Part shown: positions 1-9,480 of the stretch, one piece after another | Layout: every line of letters begins with the position of its first letter | How positions within the stretch are numbered: the stretch's first letter is position 1 | From: Delphinapterus leucas | Taxonomy: Eukaryota > Chordata > Mammalia > Artiodactyla > Monodontidae | Length of the DNA: 64,000 nt | NCBI RefSeq assembly: GCF_002288925.2 | Contig: NW_022098076.1 | Span: forward strand, 84,889,062 to 84,953,061 | Direction: 5' to 3' | Program-made: the position numbers and the translations under genes | Notes under the pieces: generated by a model | Databases searched by the model: none | What the model saw: only the letters and a program-made list of their open reading frames with translations | Told to the model about the DNA's origin: nothing

Positions 1-535
1 AAGATTTTTGTTCTCTGAGTCAGGTGTGGTGGGTTTCATGCCTTTTCTGCAGACATCTGTTGTTCCTCTCCCCCAGGCCTGTACCACAGGGACATTTTTC
101 CAGACTCTTACGAAACATTTTTGTGGGATCCATAAAGAATAGCCTGCAAGAGGGTGAGAACTCTCAACAGAGCTACAATTCTTGGGGCTATACACTCTCT
201 TGCCAGACCTCACTTGGCCTCCACCAATGCCTTAACTATTCCAGCTGGATTTTTCCTACTAGTGTCTGGCAGCTTCTGCCTCAGGTATACAAATACTTTT
301 TCCCTGTATATTTCTGAGGCACCTGTCTCTTCCTAGATTTTAGGCTAGTTGGTTACCCAGTGCTCTAGATCTCTGATGGGTTTAATGAAAGTTATAAACT
401 TGCTATTTCACTGCTTTTGTTGTTGCCTTTATAGTGGGAATGAGGACGTTTTCAGCTTGCTACATCCCAAGGTGAAAAAAAAAAACAAAACCTACTATTA
501 TTTTCTAAAGAAATAATATGTCTGAAAACTAGAAT
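1..535. other. No recognised feature (left edge)
   Basis: This stretch is AT-rich unique-looking DNA. A 97-codon open frame runs through 24-317 on the plus strand, but it has no recognisable domain, a composition like its surroundings and a length expected by chance. I see no repeat family that I can name. Confidence 0.5.
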
Positions 536-539
536 GATT

Positions 540-690
540 TATATACAAATGCTAACAATGGTTGTTTCTGGGTAGTGGGATTATAGGCAACTTATTTTAC
601 TATGTGTTGATCTGTACATTCTAAATTTTTTTCTAATCAGAAAAGACTAAGAAACATTATTTTAATGCAAAAATAAAGAAAATAATAAAT
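540..690 (+). repeat. Possible old retroelement 3' end
   Basis: The phrase around 555-590 (a 'gctaacaatggttgtttctg' type run followed by 'gggtagtggga') and the A-rich end near 660-690 resemble the 3' terminal part of an old mammalian L1-type element. The match is degenerate and rests on memory of consensus sequence only. Confidence 0.3.
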
Positions 691-699
691 AAGAGATTG

Positions 700-1563
700 T
701 GAATTTATTTTATAGGATGAGTCAAATTTTGACTCCTAGATGTACTGGTTAGCTAACCATGCAGTCTGGGTGTTTTAAAACAGAGCAGCTGTCTTCTCCC
801 TACCCCAAGGCTAGTGATTGCCATGCCCTGGAAGCATGGGTTGTACTTGGGTCAATTTCCTCCTGGTTAAGTTGAGTTAAGTCCTGGAGGCCAACTTGGG
901 AGGCAGCAAATTGGGAGATGCTTGATCGACAAGCACAGCAGGCCAAGATGACCGAAAATAATACGTGTCTGTCAATTTTTTCATTTACTTCCATGCCTCT
1001 GTGACCCTCCCATCCTCTACCCCTTTTGTTTATACCAGGCATGAATAATATGTCATTATTCAGGTCTAAGACCCAACATCTCTGGAATACCTTCTCCATG
1101 TTCAGACAAATAAAGCCATTACTCAGAGATCCTCATGTACTTAATGTATGCTTAATTTAATTATTATTTACTATTAATTGATAAAATTTAAGATTATTTA
1201 ACATAATATATCATTATTATAAAATTTGGCTAGCAACTCTTATGTACTGATTTACAATAAAATAAATTTCAGGAAGCAAATAACTTCTTTAAAAGTTATT
1301 CCCTAGTTTATTTTCTTTCTTTCCTTTTTTTTTTTTTTTTTTTGGTCAAGTCTATTTATAAAGAAAGAAGCTTCATGGTGCTAAAATCTCATATGAGTTC
1401 TTACATTCCTCATCTACTACATCCTGTTTACTATCTTTTTATACAACTTTATATATTGGCCTAGTAAATTGAGTTCTCATATCAACACAAACTCATTTGC
1501 GGATGTGAATCAAAGAACCTCTCAACCCATAAAAAGCTCTTGGTGAAGTATATTCTCATCATT
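700..1563. other. No recognised feature
   Basis: The stretch is AT-rich without a recognisable gene. It contains a run of T at about 1327-1343, which could be the tail of an eroded minus-strand retroelement, but no body of such an element can be seen next to it. A 99-codon minus-strand open frame at 800-1099 has no recognisable features. Confidence 0.45.
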
Positions 1564-1574
1564 CCTTACCAGCC

Positions 1575-1776
1575 TTTTTTTTTTGCGGCACGCGGGCCTC
1601 TCACTGTTGTGGCCTCTCCCGTTGCGGAGCACAGGCTCCGGGCGCGCAGGCTCAGTGGCCATGGCTCACGGGCCCAGCCGCTCCGCGGCATGTGGGATCT
1701 TCCCGGACCGGGGTACGAACCCGTGTCCCCTGCATCGGCAGGCGGACTCTCAACCACTGTGCCACCGGGGAAGCCC
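1575..1776 (-). mobile_element. Cetacean CHR-type tRNA-derived SINE (left unit of composite)
   Basis: A T run at 1575-1584 is the A tail seen from the other strand. It is followed by the GC-rich body (gcggcacgcgggcctctc) and ends in the complement of the tRNA-like head (gccaccggggaagccc). The head carries a pol III A-box-like segment, and a B-box-like segment (complement of a 'ggttcg' core) lies near 1716-1725. It is about 200 bp and near full length. It does not encode protein, and the open frames in it are a by-product of its GC content. Confidence 0.93.
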
Positions 1777-1978
1777 TATGCTAACATTTTTTAAATAGGA
1801 AAATAGGATAGTCAAGCTTTCATTTATATCTATCATCTTTTTATCTATATTTATATATCCAGCCCATGTTGGGGTAAAGTCATCTCTGCACTGACATTGT
1901 CTTGTATCATTTTTCTGTGTACCCGTTCCTCTTAAAAGACCCGGAGTTCTTTAAGGGCAGGGTCTGAGGTTTTTGGGG
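1777..1978. other. Spacer between the two SINEs of the composite
   Basis: About 200 bp of non-SINE sequence lies between the two SINE units. It has no recognised repeat body apart from a short 'ctttaagggcagggtctgag' run that resembles the end of an L2 element. On the plus strand it has AAAA at about 1799 and 1934, which would be only weak pol III terminators when read in SINE sense. Confidence 0.6.
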
Positions 1979-2180
1979 TTTTTTTTTTTGCGGTACTCGG
2001 GCCTCTCACTGCTGTGGCCTCTCCCATTGCGGAGCACAGGCTCCGGACGCACAGGCTCAGCGGCCGTGGCTCACGCGCCCAGCCGCTCCGCGGCATGTGG
2101 AATCTTCCCGGACAGGGGCACGAACCCGCATCCCCTGCATCGGCAGGTGGACTCTCAAGCACTGCGCCACCAGGGAAGCC
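1979..2180 (-). mobile_element. Cetacean CHR-type SINE (right unit of composite)
   Basis: The T run at 1979-1989 is followed by the same body as the left unit and ends at the complement of the tRNA-like head (gccaccagggaagcc). The unit is near full length. Its left flank does not match its right flank, so it has no private target-site duplication. In SINE sense this is the upstream unit of the composite and would supply the pol III promoter. Confidence 0.93.
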
Positions 2181-2429
2181 CCTTACCAGCCTTTTTGTAC
2201 AAGTTGTGCAGATGATAGAAATGTGTGACTAAGGCTTAAAACAGAGGCAGAAATCCATAAACAAAATGAAGATTCATAATCAATGAAATGGTCAGATGAG
2301 GCCCTCTCCTAACCAATCAAGGCAATGGACACCTGTTTTTATTCTTTTAGATTTTTTCTCTCCATTTTTTAATGAAAGAGTGAAATATATTTGGGACGTT
2401 GTTGTGGAGAAAACAGTGTTGTTCTGAAG

Positions 2430-2570
2430 GTAGAAGCTCAAGCTTCATTCCTTTACTGCTTGCTAGCTGGGTGACCTTGGACAAATCTCATAATGTTTTT
2501 GAGCTTGATTCTTCACCTAAAAAAATAGTAGAAAATATAACCGTGGTAACAATACTCTGAGGTAGGTATT
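2430..2570 (+). repeat. MIR fragment
   Basis: The run 'gctagctgggtgaccttgg' followed by an approximate 'acaaatctcataa' and a 'ttcttcacctaaaa' segment is the central MIR core in sense orientation. Its 3' part is strongly eroded. Confidence 0.7.
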
Positions 2571-2574
2571 CAGA

Positions 2575-3135
2575 GAGATTTTATAGAGAGACAGAGAGAG
2601 AAAGAAATTTATATAGCCTTGCTGTTTGCTTTTATGGAGTAGTTCTGAAAAAGACTGTGTGATGTTTTTAACCTCCTCTGATTTGGAAAATAATTTGCAT
2701 GCTGGCAAACGAACAATGACTATAACTTGTGAATAATTTAGTTATTGTTTTTATTGTTGACTACTTGAAATAACATAGTTTAAAAGATATTGGCTATTAG
2801 CATGAACGGATGTGTTTTTCACATTTTCAGAGAAGCCTTTATTCAGAAGAGAATTCTTCTAGACTTTTAGTTATAAGTAAAATGTCCCTTGTAGGACTTC
2901 AGAATATTTTGTAATCTGACTTTTCCCCCAAACAGATTTTGCTTATAGCATGGAATCTACTTTAGATTTTTTACATCTTTCAAATACAAATAGTTCTTTC
3001 ACTGCTTCATCCAGATGAGTTGCTAGTTCAGAACTCTTAATTTCCCATATGGGACAAAAAAGGACTAGCTTTTCAAAGTTTCTACAGCTAAGTAGTGTCA
3101 GGATATGACTAAAATTCCAGTAAATATTCTTATCA
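2575..3135. other. No recognised feature
   Basis: AT-rich DNA with a short purine run (agagagacagagagagaaag) at about 2584-2606. I see no gene or nameable repeat. Confidence 0.45.
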
Positions 3136-3139
3136 ATTC

Positions 3140-3612
3140 TGATAGGCAGAATAATGATCCCCTCCTCAGAGAAGATGCCCATGTCTTAATCCCTTGAAAC
3201 AGTGAATATGTTAGGTTATACAGCAAAGGAGAATTAAGTTTGCAATGGAATTAAGGTTGCTAATAATCTAACTTTGAGATGGATAAATTACCCTGGATTA
3301 TCCCAGTGGGTCCAGTGTAATCACATGGATCCTTACAAGTGGAAGAGGGAGGCAGAAAGGAAAGAGAGAGACTTGAAGATGCTAAAATGCTGGTTTTGAA
3401 GGTGGGGGAAGGGGTCTTGAGCCAAGGAATGAAGGTGCCCTCTAGAATCTGGAAAAGGCAAGCAAATGGATTCTCCCCTAAAGCCTCCAGAAGGAACATA
3501 GCCCTTCAAGATCTTGATTTTAGCCCAGTGAGACCCATTTTGGACTTCTGACTCCCAGACTGTAAGATAAATTCATGCTGTTTGTTACAGTAGTCGTAGG
3601 AATATAATATAC
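3140..3612 (+). mobile_element. Solo LTR, ERVL-MaLR (MLT1-like)
   Basis: The segment has the typical order of a mammalian MaLR LTR in sense orientation: 'gtgaatatgttaggttatac', then 'ggattatcccagtgggtcc', then 'ggattctcccctaaagcctc', and 'gtgagacccattttggactt' before a degraded 'agataaattcatgctgtttg' end. No internal retroviral region is next to it, so it is a solo LTR. The subfamily is uncertain. Confidence 0.75.
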
Positions 3613-3752
3613 CAATAAATCACAATATTGCCTGAAACACTTCAGATTCAGGAACTTTAATGTTTAAAAGTTATTGTGATCTGGCAAGCTGGGTGTACTT
3701 CTTTCTTAGATATAACTGTCAGGATAGGTTTTAATTTTCATCCCAATTGTGT

Positions 3753-4067
3753 GTATAACACAACTGACGAAGAAATAAATACTGTAAGAAAAAGAAATTA
3801 GATACTGCTAGAAATTAGTGGTAGACTGAGTGAGCAAAGGTCTACTTACAGGACATTCTCAGGAAAAAAGTACCAGGTGAGGGTGGAAAAGTTACTTTCT
3901 TGGCATTATAGGATATGTGTTTGAAGAAGAGAGAAGTATGGTGAACACCTGAAATACCACTAAGAAGCTGGCAATTTTTCACTGTTGTAGAGCCGTTGGT
4001 TGAATAAATCCACTTCTCAGCCCAGGATGGCTCACAGATTTTTCAAGAGGTAGAAATAAGTGGTGCA
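3753..4067. repeat. Dispersed duplication, copy A (315 bp)
   Basis: This block is repeated almost base for base at 4972-5286, in the same orientation and offset by about 1,219 bp. Differences are scattered single substitutions, roughly 5 percent by eye, with no length change. The sequence matches no repeat family I recognise. Between the copies lie an MLT1-like LTR and AT-rich DNA. Confidence 0.9.
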
Positions 4068-4171
4068 AGAACCCAGGAGGTGGGCTAGTAGAGCAAAGAG
4101 AGAAGGTAGTTTGGCTTCAACGATGAGAAGGCAGCTGTCAGTTTTCATTAAAAGTTTACAATTTATATTGC

Positions 4172-4650
4172 AAGTGTATTAGCTTCCTATTGCTGCTGTA
4201 ACATATGACCAGAAATTTAGTGGCTTAAAACAATACAGTTTTATTCTTTTATAATTTTCAAAGTCAAAAGTCAGATAAGAATCTCATAAGTCTAAAATCA
4301 TGGTGTCAGCAGGGCTTGTTCTTTCTGGAGGCTCCAGGGAAGAATCTGAATCCATTCCTTGCCTCTTCCAAATACTAGAGGCTGCCAGCTTTCCTTGGCT
4401 TGCGGCCACATGATTAATCTCTGCTTCTGTTTGACATTGCCTTCTCCTTTATTTGACCTTCTTGCCTCTCTCATAAGAACCCAGTGGTTACTTTTTAAGC
4501 CCACCCAGATATTTAAGGTAACCTTTCTATATCAAGTCCTTAACTTACTCATATCTGTAAAGTCCCTTTTGCCACATAAAGGAACATATATATATAAGTT
4601 TCGAGAATTAGGACAAGAGCTTCTTGGGGGCCATTATTTAGCCTACCACA
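4172..4650 (-). mobile_element. Solo LTR, ERVL-MaLR (MLT1-like), antisense
   Basis: It opens with 'tgtattagcttcctattgct' and 'gtggcttaaaacaatac', has the 'ggaggctccagggaagaatc' and 'ttccttggcttgcggccaca' blocks, and closes with 'ttatttagcctaccaca'. This is the antisense reading of an MLT1-type LTR. No internal region remains. It lies between the two copies of the 315-bp duplication. Confidence 0.8.
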
Positions 4651-4654
4651 GGAG

Positions 4655-4971
4655 ATTATTCATATAGAGTTTTTTGTAACTTAAAAAATATAACTAAACT
4701 TAGGTTAAGAGTATATGTATATATATAATATTTAAGGTATTTTTAGAAGTTCTAGAAAAGGGGACTATGGTGCCTGGAAATAGCCCATACACTATCTGAA
4801 CGAATTTGTAAACTGTTGCATTAATGTATTAAAAGGGCTACATTTTCTCTAGACATAAGTACTTCATATAAAAACATAGCAACGTTGCTATAGATTTTAT
4901 AGGTATATATATATGTGTATAATACAACTATAATATATATGTGTATATAATGTAATATATAATATATATAT
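4655..4971. repeat. AT-rich low-complexity stretch
   Basis: The stretch contains several interrupted (TA)n and TATATG runs, densest at 4902-4975, ending exactly where the second copy of the 315-bp duplication begins. Such DNA is prone to hairpins and could mark a breakpoint. Confidence 0.7.
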
Positions 4972-5286
4972 GTATAATACAACTATAGAAGAAATACATA
5001 CTGTAAGGAAAGGAAATTAGATACTGCTAGAAATTAATGGTAGGCTAAGTGAGCAAAGGTCTACTTACAGGACATTCTCAGGAAAAAAGTACCAGGTGAG
5101 GGTTGAAAAATTACTTTCTTGGCATTATAGGATATGTGTTTGAAGAAGAGAGAAGTATGGTGAACACCTGAAATACCACTGAGAAGCTGGCAACTTTTCA
5201 CTGTTGTAGAGCCATTGGTTGAATAAATCCACTTCCCAGCCCAGGATGGCTCACAGATTTTTCAAGAGGTAGAAATAAGTGGTACA
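4972..5286. repeat. Dispersed duplication, copy B (315 bp)
   Basis: Second copy of the block at 3753-4067, direct orientation and equal length. It is bordered on the left by (TA)-rich DNA and on the right, with almost no gap, by an inverted partial copy (5289-5355). Its substitutions, for example 'gggttgaaaaatt' for 'gggtggaaaagtt', are shared with the inverted copy. Confidence 0.9.
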
Positions 5287-5288
5287 AA

Positions 5289-5355
5289 CACATATTCTAT
5301 AATGCTAAGAAAGTAATTTTTCAACCCTCACCTGTAAATAGACCTTTGCTCACTC
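5289..5355. repeat. Inverted partial third copy
   Basis: This is the reverse complement of 5049-5137 of copy B, with about 23 bp missing in the middle (between cctcacct and gtaaatagacc). It could pair with copy B as a hairpin stem. The bases that distinguish copies A and B agree with B. Confidence 0.85.
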
Positions 5356-5481
5356 TAGTCACCAAGCAGTTCAGAAGCCTCTCTTAATTTGCATTTTATG
5401 TAAGTATAAAGGGAGACATAGAAAAGAATAACTTTTTTTCTGAAAAATGGACTTTTTAATTTAAATGTTAATTTCAGCAAT

Positions 5482-5670
5482 AAAAGTGCTTACTAGGGGT
5501 TGGATAGTGAGGGTGGGAGGGAGACGCAAGAGGGAGGAGATATGGGGATATATGTATATGTATAACTGATTCACTTTGTTATAAAGCAGAAACTAACACA
5601 CCATTGTAAAGCAATTATACCCCAAAAAAGATGTTAAAAAAATAAAATTTAATTTAAAAAAGTGCTTACT
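5482..5670 (+). mobile_element. Severely 5'-truncated L1 (3' end only)
   Basis: About 145 bp of cetartiodactyl L1 3' UTR is present, recognisable by 'ggagggagacgcaagaggga', 'ctgattcactttgttataaa' and 'ccattgtaaagcaattatac', followed by an A-rich tail. Direct repeats of 'aaaagtgcttact' at 5482-5494 and 5658-5670 are the target-site duplication. This is a complete but tiny L1 insertion without coding sequence. Confidence 0.9.
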
Positions 5671-6774
5671 GATCTCAATATTAAAATAATCCAGAATCCA
5701 ATGTATTTTTGACAAATATTTTATATTCATTATAACATTTGATAGCTGAAGTTATTGTTTTAGTCTCATTCAATATAAGTTAACAGTGACTAATACATGC
5801 AAATGCATTGCAGTTAGTATTGTGGATACATCAGTAAACAAAGAAATCATGATTCATTTCTCTATGGAACATATGTCTTAGTTTGGGAGGCAGACAAACA
5901 AACAAACAAACCAAAACCAATTATGATCAAATAAGTGTCTGTATGTACAAATAAATATATTGATAAAAGTCATATTATTAAAATTCCTTTGCCATGTTCT
6001 CCCTGGTTAAAAAATATTAAGTTGCTAGGATTATTGAAGGCATTAAAATTCCCTTAATTCTTTTTCTTTCATCCATTAAGCATGAAATTAAATCTTGCTG
6101 TAAGTATTAATTCTTGCAAGATACCTGTCTTAACTTTTAGCTTCCTTTTTGATGTTTCCATTTTAAAGAGAAGGTGCTGGCATTAAGAGATTTCCAACAC
6201 CCCAGTCACCTTCTCCAAACTTCCACTTCTCAGAAAATAATACTAAAGTTACCCAGTAGTTTGAAATAACAATTTAATCATCATCCTTGTTCCTTTTCCC
6301 TCTCCCTCTATTTTTTTAGCCTCTATATTCATGGAGAGGGGGCAGTAAGTTGGCAAGGTGGTTCAGGACAGGGAGAGATGCTGAAGAGTTGCTGGTTCCT
6401 ATGCTATTTTAATAATCTCTTACAGCTCTGCTATGTGTTCTAGGAATATTTAATATGACGATGAAGGCTGTGAAGGTGGAAAAAGTCCTATGAGTTTTCC
6501 GTTCTAATGTATTGCAACAAAATGAGTAAGCAAGACATTGAACTAGAACCAGAGGCAGACCAATCAATGCACGTATCTAGAAAGGATTTTTTTTAAAAAA
6601 GTATTGATGGAGAATCTGTGAAAGTTGGAAACAAATAGGGCAGAAAAAGCTGAATGAGGTATAAATGGATATAGTGGGGGTGACTTCGTGTCTTTCAGGG
6701 AGGCATCAGAGAAGAGTGGCTGAAGACACACGTACCTTCCAGTAATGGGGTATTGCATTCTAAGCCAAAGTTTA
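5671..6774. other. No recognised feature
   Basis: AT-rich DNA without a gene or nameable repeat. There is a short (AAAC)n run near 5893-5912. A 64-codon minus-strand frame at 6564-6758 has no recognisable features. Confidence 0.45.
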
Positions 6775-6935
6775 GCACTTGGGATTTACCACTAGTTGCC
6801 TCATTTTTCTCATCCTAAAATGAGGATTATAACCCTATGTATCCAAACGATTGTTCTCTTATGTAGAATTATCGGATGAGAGAATGTATGCAAAGCACTT
6901 TGCATGTGGTTGACAACCAGTTGTCACCAGAGGTG
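6775..6935 (+). repeat. MIR fragment
   Basis: 'ttgcctcatttttctcatcc' followed by 'taaaatgaggattataaccc' and 'gcaaagcactttgcatgtgg' follow the order of the 3' half of MIR in sense orientation. Confidence 0.75.
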
Positions 6936-7104
6936 GAATTACTGTGGTGTTAGTAAATCTTAGCCTTCAGGTCTCCTCTAATTAGTGGTCCTTTTCACAT
7001 CCTTGTAGAGATTTATGACGTCATATTTGGGATAAAATAAGTAAAAGTAAAATATTTAACTGCAATGTATTGCCTTCTATTTCTCTCCACTCTAGCTACC
7101 TTTC

Positions 7105-8075
7105 TTTTACATTTCCCTTTGTTTCAGGGGGTCCTTATGAAGCCACAGAAATGCGTCTCACGGTGGGGGTGCTCCAAGGAGCTCTGGTTCATTTTATCTC
7201 TGTGCAGAAAGAATCCAACAAGAGGTAAAGTGATAGATAAGAAGTGATTTATTAGAATAGGATGCTGTGAGGCTTACAAGTGGGCGGACGAGGAAGTGTC
7301 ATCCCAAGAACTTAGTGGGCTACAGTTTTTTCTTTTTTTTTTTGCAGTACGCGGGCCTCTCACTGTTGTGGCCTCTCCCGTTGCGGAGCACAGGCTCCGG
7401 ACGCGCAGGCTCAGCGGCCATGGCTCATGGGCCCAGCCGCTCTGCGGCACGTGGGACCCTCCCGGACCGGGGCACGAGCCCCCGTCCCCCGCATCGGCAG
7501 GCGGACCCTCAACCACTGCACCACCAGGGAAGCCCCAAGGGCTACAGTTTTATGATCAAAGGAAAAGTGGGGAGGGGAAGACCGCCTTCGTCCTCATTCT
7601 TGAGTAGACATCAAGGCTTACATCATTAGTTCCTCCTCCAAGTCGGGCCTGGGAGTTTTCCTGTCCCTACATGGTCAAACTGGGACTGTCATGGCACGAT
7701 GGAAATGAGCAAAAAGGTGGCAACATATAGTAAAATATGGTAAATCATTTCAGGTTTCAGTACAATGTCACCTTTTCCTTATATGTTTGTTTTTATTGTG
7801 CACAGAGGAGCATGTCCTGGGAAACTAACTTACTGAGCTCACTGGGCAGGATGTGGGTCTCATTCCACCACGTGGAACAATAAGTTCTGGGGCATGTCTC
7901 ACGCTTCTATTGCGTGGTTTTGTTGCTAAGCAAGCCTGCTTGGTGTTGTGGTTAAGCAAACCTGCTTTCTTGAGTGATCATTAACTTACAGGGGTCTCCC
8001 ATACTTTTTCCTTTACTTATGATGCCTTAGTGGGATTAACTATTTAATCACCAGCTTTGTCCCTTTACTCTGTCC
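7105..8075 (-). mobile_element. Probable endogenous-retrovirus LTR, split by a SINE
   Basis: Once the SINE at 7333-7536 is removed, the sequence reads as one block of about 750 bp with a GC content above its surroundings. It contains phrases such as 'aagtgatttattagaatagg', 'cctacatggtcaaactggga' and 'cagtacaatgtcacc' that I associate with LTRs of cetartiodactyl ERVs read antisense. I cannot fix the TG...CA ends or the family, and no gag, pol or env sequence lies beside it. Confidence 0.45.
7318..7551 (-). mobile_element. Cetacean CHR-type SINE with TSD
   Basis: A T run at about 7333-7343 leads into the GC-rich SINE body, which ends with the complement of the tRNA-like head at 7536. The target-site duplication 'gggctacagtttt' is seen at 7318-7330 and 7539-7551. 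The copy is near full length and inserted in an older LTR-like block, so it is younger than that block. Confidence 0.95.
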
Positions 8076-8616
8076 CTATCACTTAGAGTGCCTGTAAGGA
8101 ATAATTTGAAAAAAGATTAAAAGAAAGCAAACTATATCAGAAACATAAGGCTCAAAGAAAAACAGGTTCCAAGGAAAATTTAATAAGGTATATCAAAGAA
8201 AGATAGAAGAAGAGCCAGAAGAATGAAAAGTAAAGAGAGAAACAAAAAAGTTCAGAAAAAAAGTGGTTAAAATGGAAGCCAGGAAAAGAAGTTCCAACAT
8301 ACATGAAATTGGAATCCTTGAGGAAAAAAAGCAAGCAAATAAATAAAAAAAAAAACCAGAACTAATATTCAAGACTATAATCCAATAAAACTTGTTTTGG
8401 AAATAAGATATTGAAAGAGCTCATTTGAGAAAATTGACTTGGAGAAAATAAACTCTAAGACTTTTCTTAGTAAAGCTCATAGTCTTTAAGAACAAAGCAT
8501 AAAGAATCCTCAGGGCCTAAGAAAGAAAGATCAAACTACTCATAAAGTAAAAAAAAAAAAAAATTAGGCTGGCATTAGATTTCTCAAGAACTGAATACAA
8601 GACAAAGGAACAGTAA
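8076..8616 (+). repeat. A-rich block, possibly L1/HAL1-derived
   Basis: The plus strand is strongly purine-rich, with many AAAG and GAAA runs. Together with 8851-9330, where 'gtcataccagtaaagctgta' occurs, it resembles the 5' coding part of old L1 or HAL1 elements. The similarity is weak and no reading frame survives. Confidence 0.3.
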
Positions 8617-8850
8617 AGCAGCATTTTTTTTTTTTTTTTTTTTGTGATTAACGGGCCCTCTCATTTTTGCGGCCTCTCCCGTTGCGGAGCACAGGTTCTG
8701 GACGCGCAGGCTCAGCAGCCATGGCTCACGGGCCCAGCTGCTCCGCGGCATGTGGGATCCTCCCTGACCGGGGCACGAACCCGTGTCCCCTGCATCGGCA
8801 GGCGGACTCCCAACCACTGCGCCACCAGGCAAGCCCTGAGCAGCATTTTT
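8617..8850 (-). mobile_element. Cetacean CHR-type SINE with long tail and altered 3' part
   Basis: A 20-base T run at 8624-8643 precedes a body whose tail-proximal 30 bases differ from all other copies here ('gtgattaacgggccctctca' in place of the usual 'gcggtacgcgggcctctcac'). The rest is normal and the head ends at 8836. The TSD 'agcagcattttt' is at 8617-8628 and 8839-8850. Confidence 0.94.
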
Positions 8851-9480
8851 AAGATACACAGAGAAAAAGAGCATGAGCCAAGAATGTCATACCAGTAAAG
8901 CTGTATTTGAAATACTGAGGCTATAGAAAGGCAGCTTTAAATATTCAGTAACTCAAGGAATACTAAACACATCAGCCTTTTCCAAGGATTCTACTATATG
9001 ATGAGTTTCATCCTACCAAGAAATAACTGGAGAAACTTCAGCTAAAAGACAAATGGAAAGGATTTAATATACATAGTTCTAGAATTATGACTACAGTGAG
9101 GTTGGTGACATGTTTGGGAGACAGCCAGGTAAATACATGTTCTGAAAAAATGGAATGAATGCAAGTAAAACATAGGAGGAAAAAGGAAAGTGAAGGGAGA
9201 AGTAGAATAAGATCATTGACTGTTTTACTGTTAATAGGTGGGAGTCAAAGCATGCTAGTCAAAACCAACAAATCAGACAGTAAAAGATTAAGTATGAAAA
9301 AGAGACATTAGAGATAGTTAAATCCTCAAAATCCCACAGAGCAAGTGGGATTTTGCAGCCCCTATTTGTTGTTTCTTCCTCTCCTCAAGGCTCCTAGTGG
9401 AGGAGGTGCTTGACCAGGAACAACTGATTTGAGTAGGATTAAATCATTTTTTATCAATAAATGACAGCAGGAAAATCAGG
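8851..9480 (+). repeat. Possible continuation of the L1/HAL1-like A-rich block
   Basis: Phrases around 8890-9000 ('gtcataccagtaaagctgta', 'actcaaggaatactaaacac') follow an order I associate with old L1-type 5' coding sequence. The SINE at 8617-8850 would then sit inside it. The assignment is tentative. Confidence 0.3.

Larger units (their letters stand above)
1564..2196 (-). mobile_element. Composite SINE-spacer-SINE flanked by one TSD
   Basis: Two CHR-type SINEs in the same minus orientation (1575-1776 and 1979-2180) are separated by about 200 bp of other sequence. Neither SINE has its own pair of target-site duplications. Instead the outer flanks match exactly: ccttaccagccttttt occurs at 1564-1579 and again at 2181-2196. 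The whole 600-bp block therefore looks like one insertion event. Read in SINE sense it runs SINE head, A-rich tail, spacer, second SINE, A tail, as expected if a read-through SINE transcript carried along its 3' flank and a neighbouring SINE. Confidence 0.7.

Noticed and set aside
1540..1798. Open frames on both strands inside SINE copies, giving near-identical peptides at 1.6, 2.0, 7.3, 8.7, 19.5, 34.6, 45.7, 56, 57.7 and 58.5 kb
   Set aside because: They come from the GC-rich, stop-poor SINE body. The same peptide recurs because the repeat recurs. No host gene is implied.
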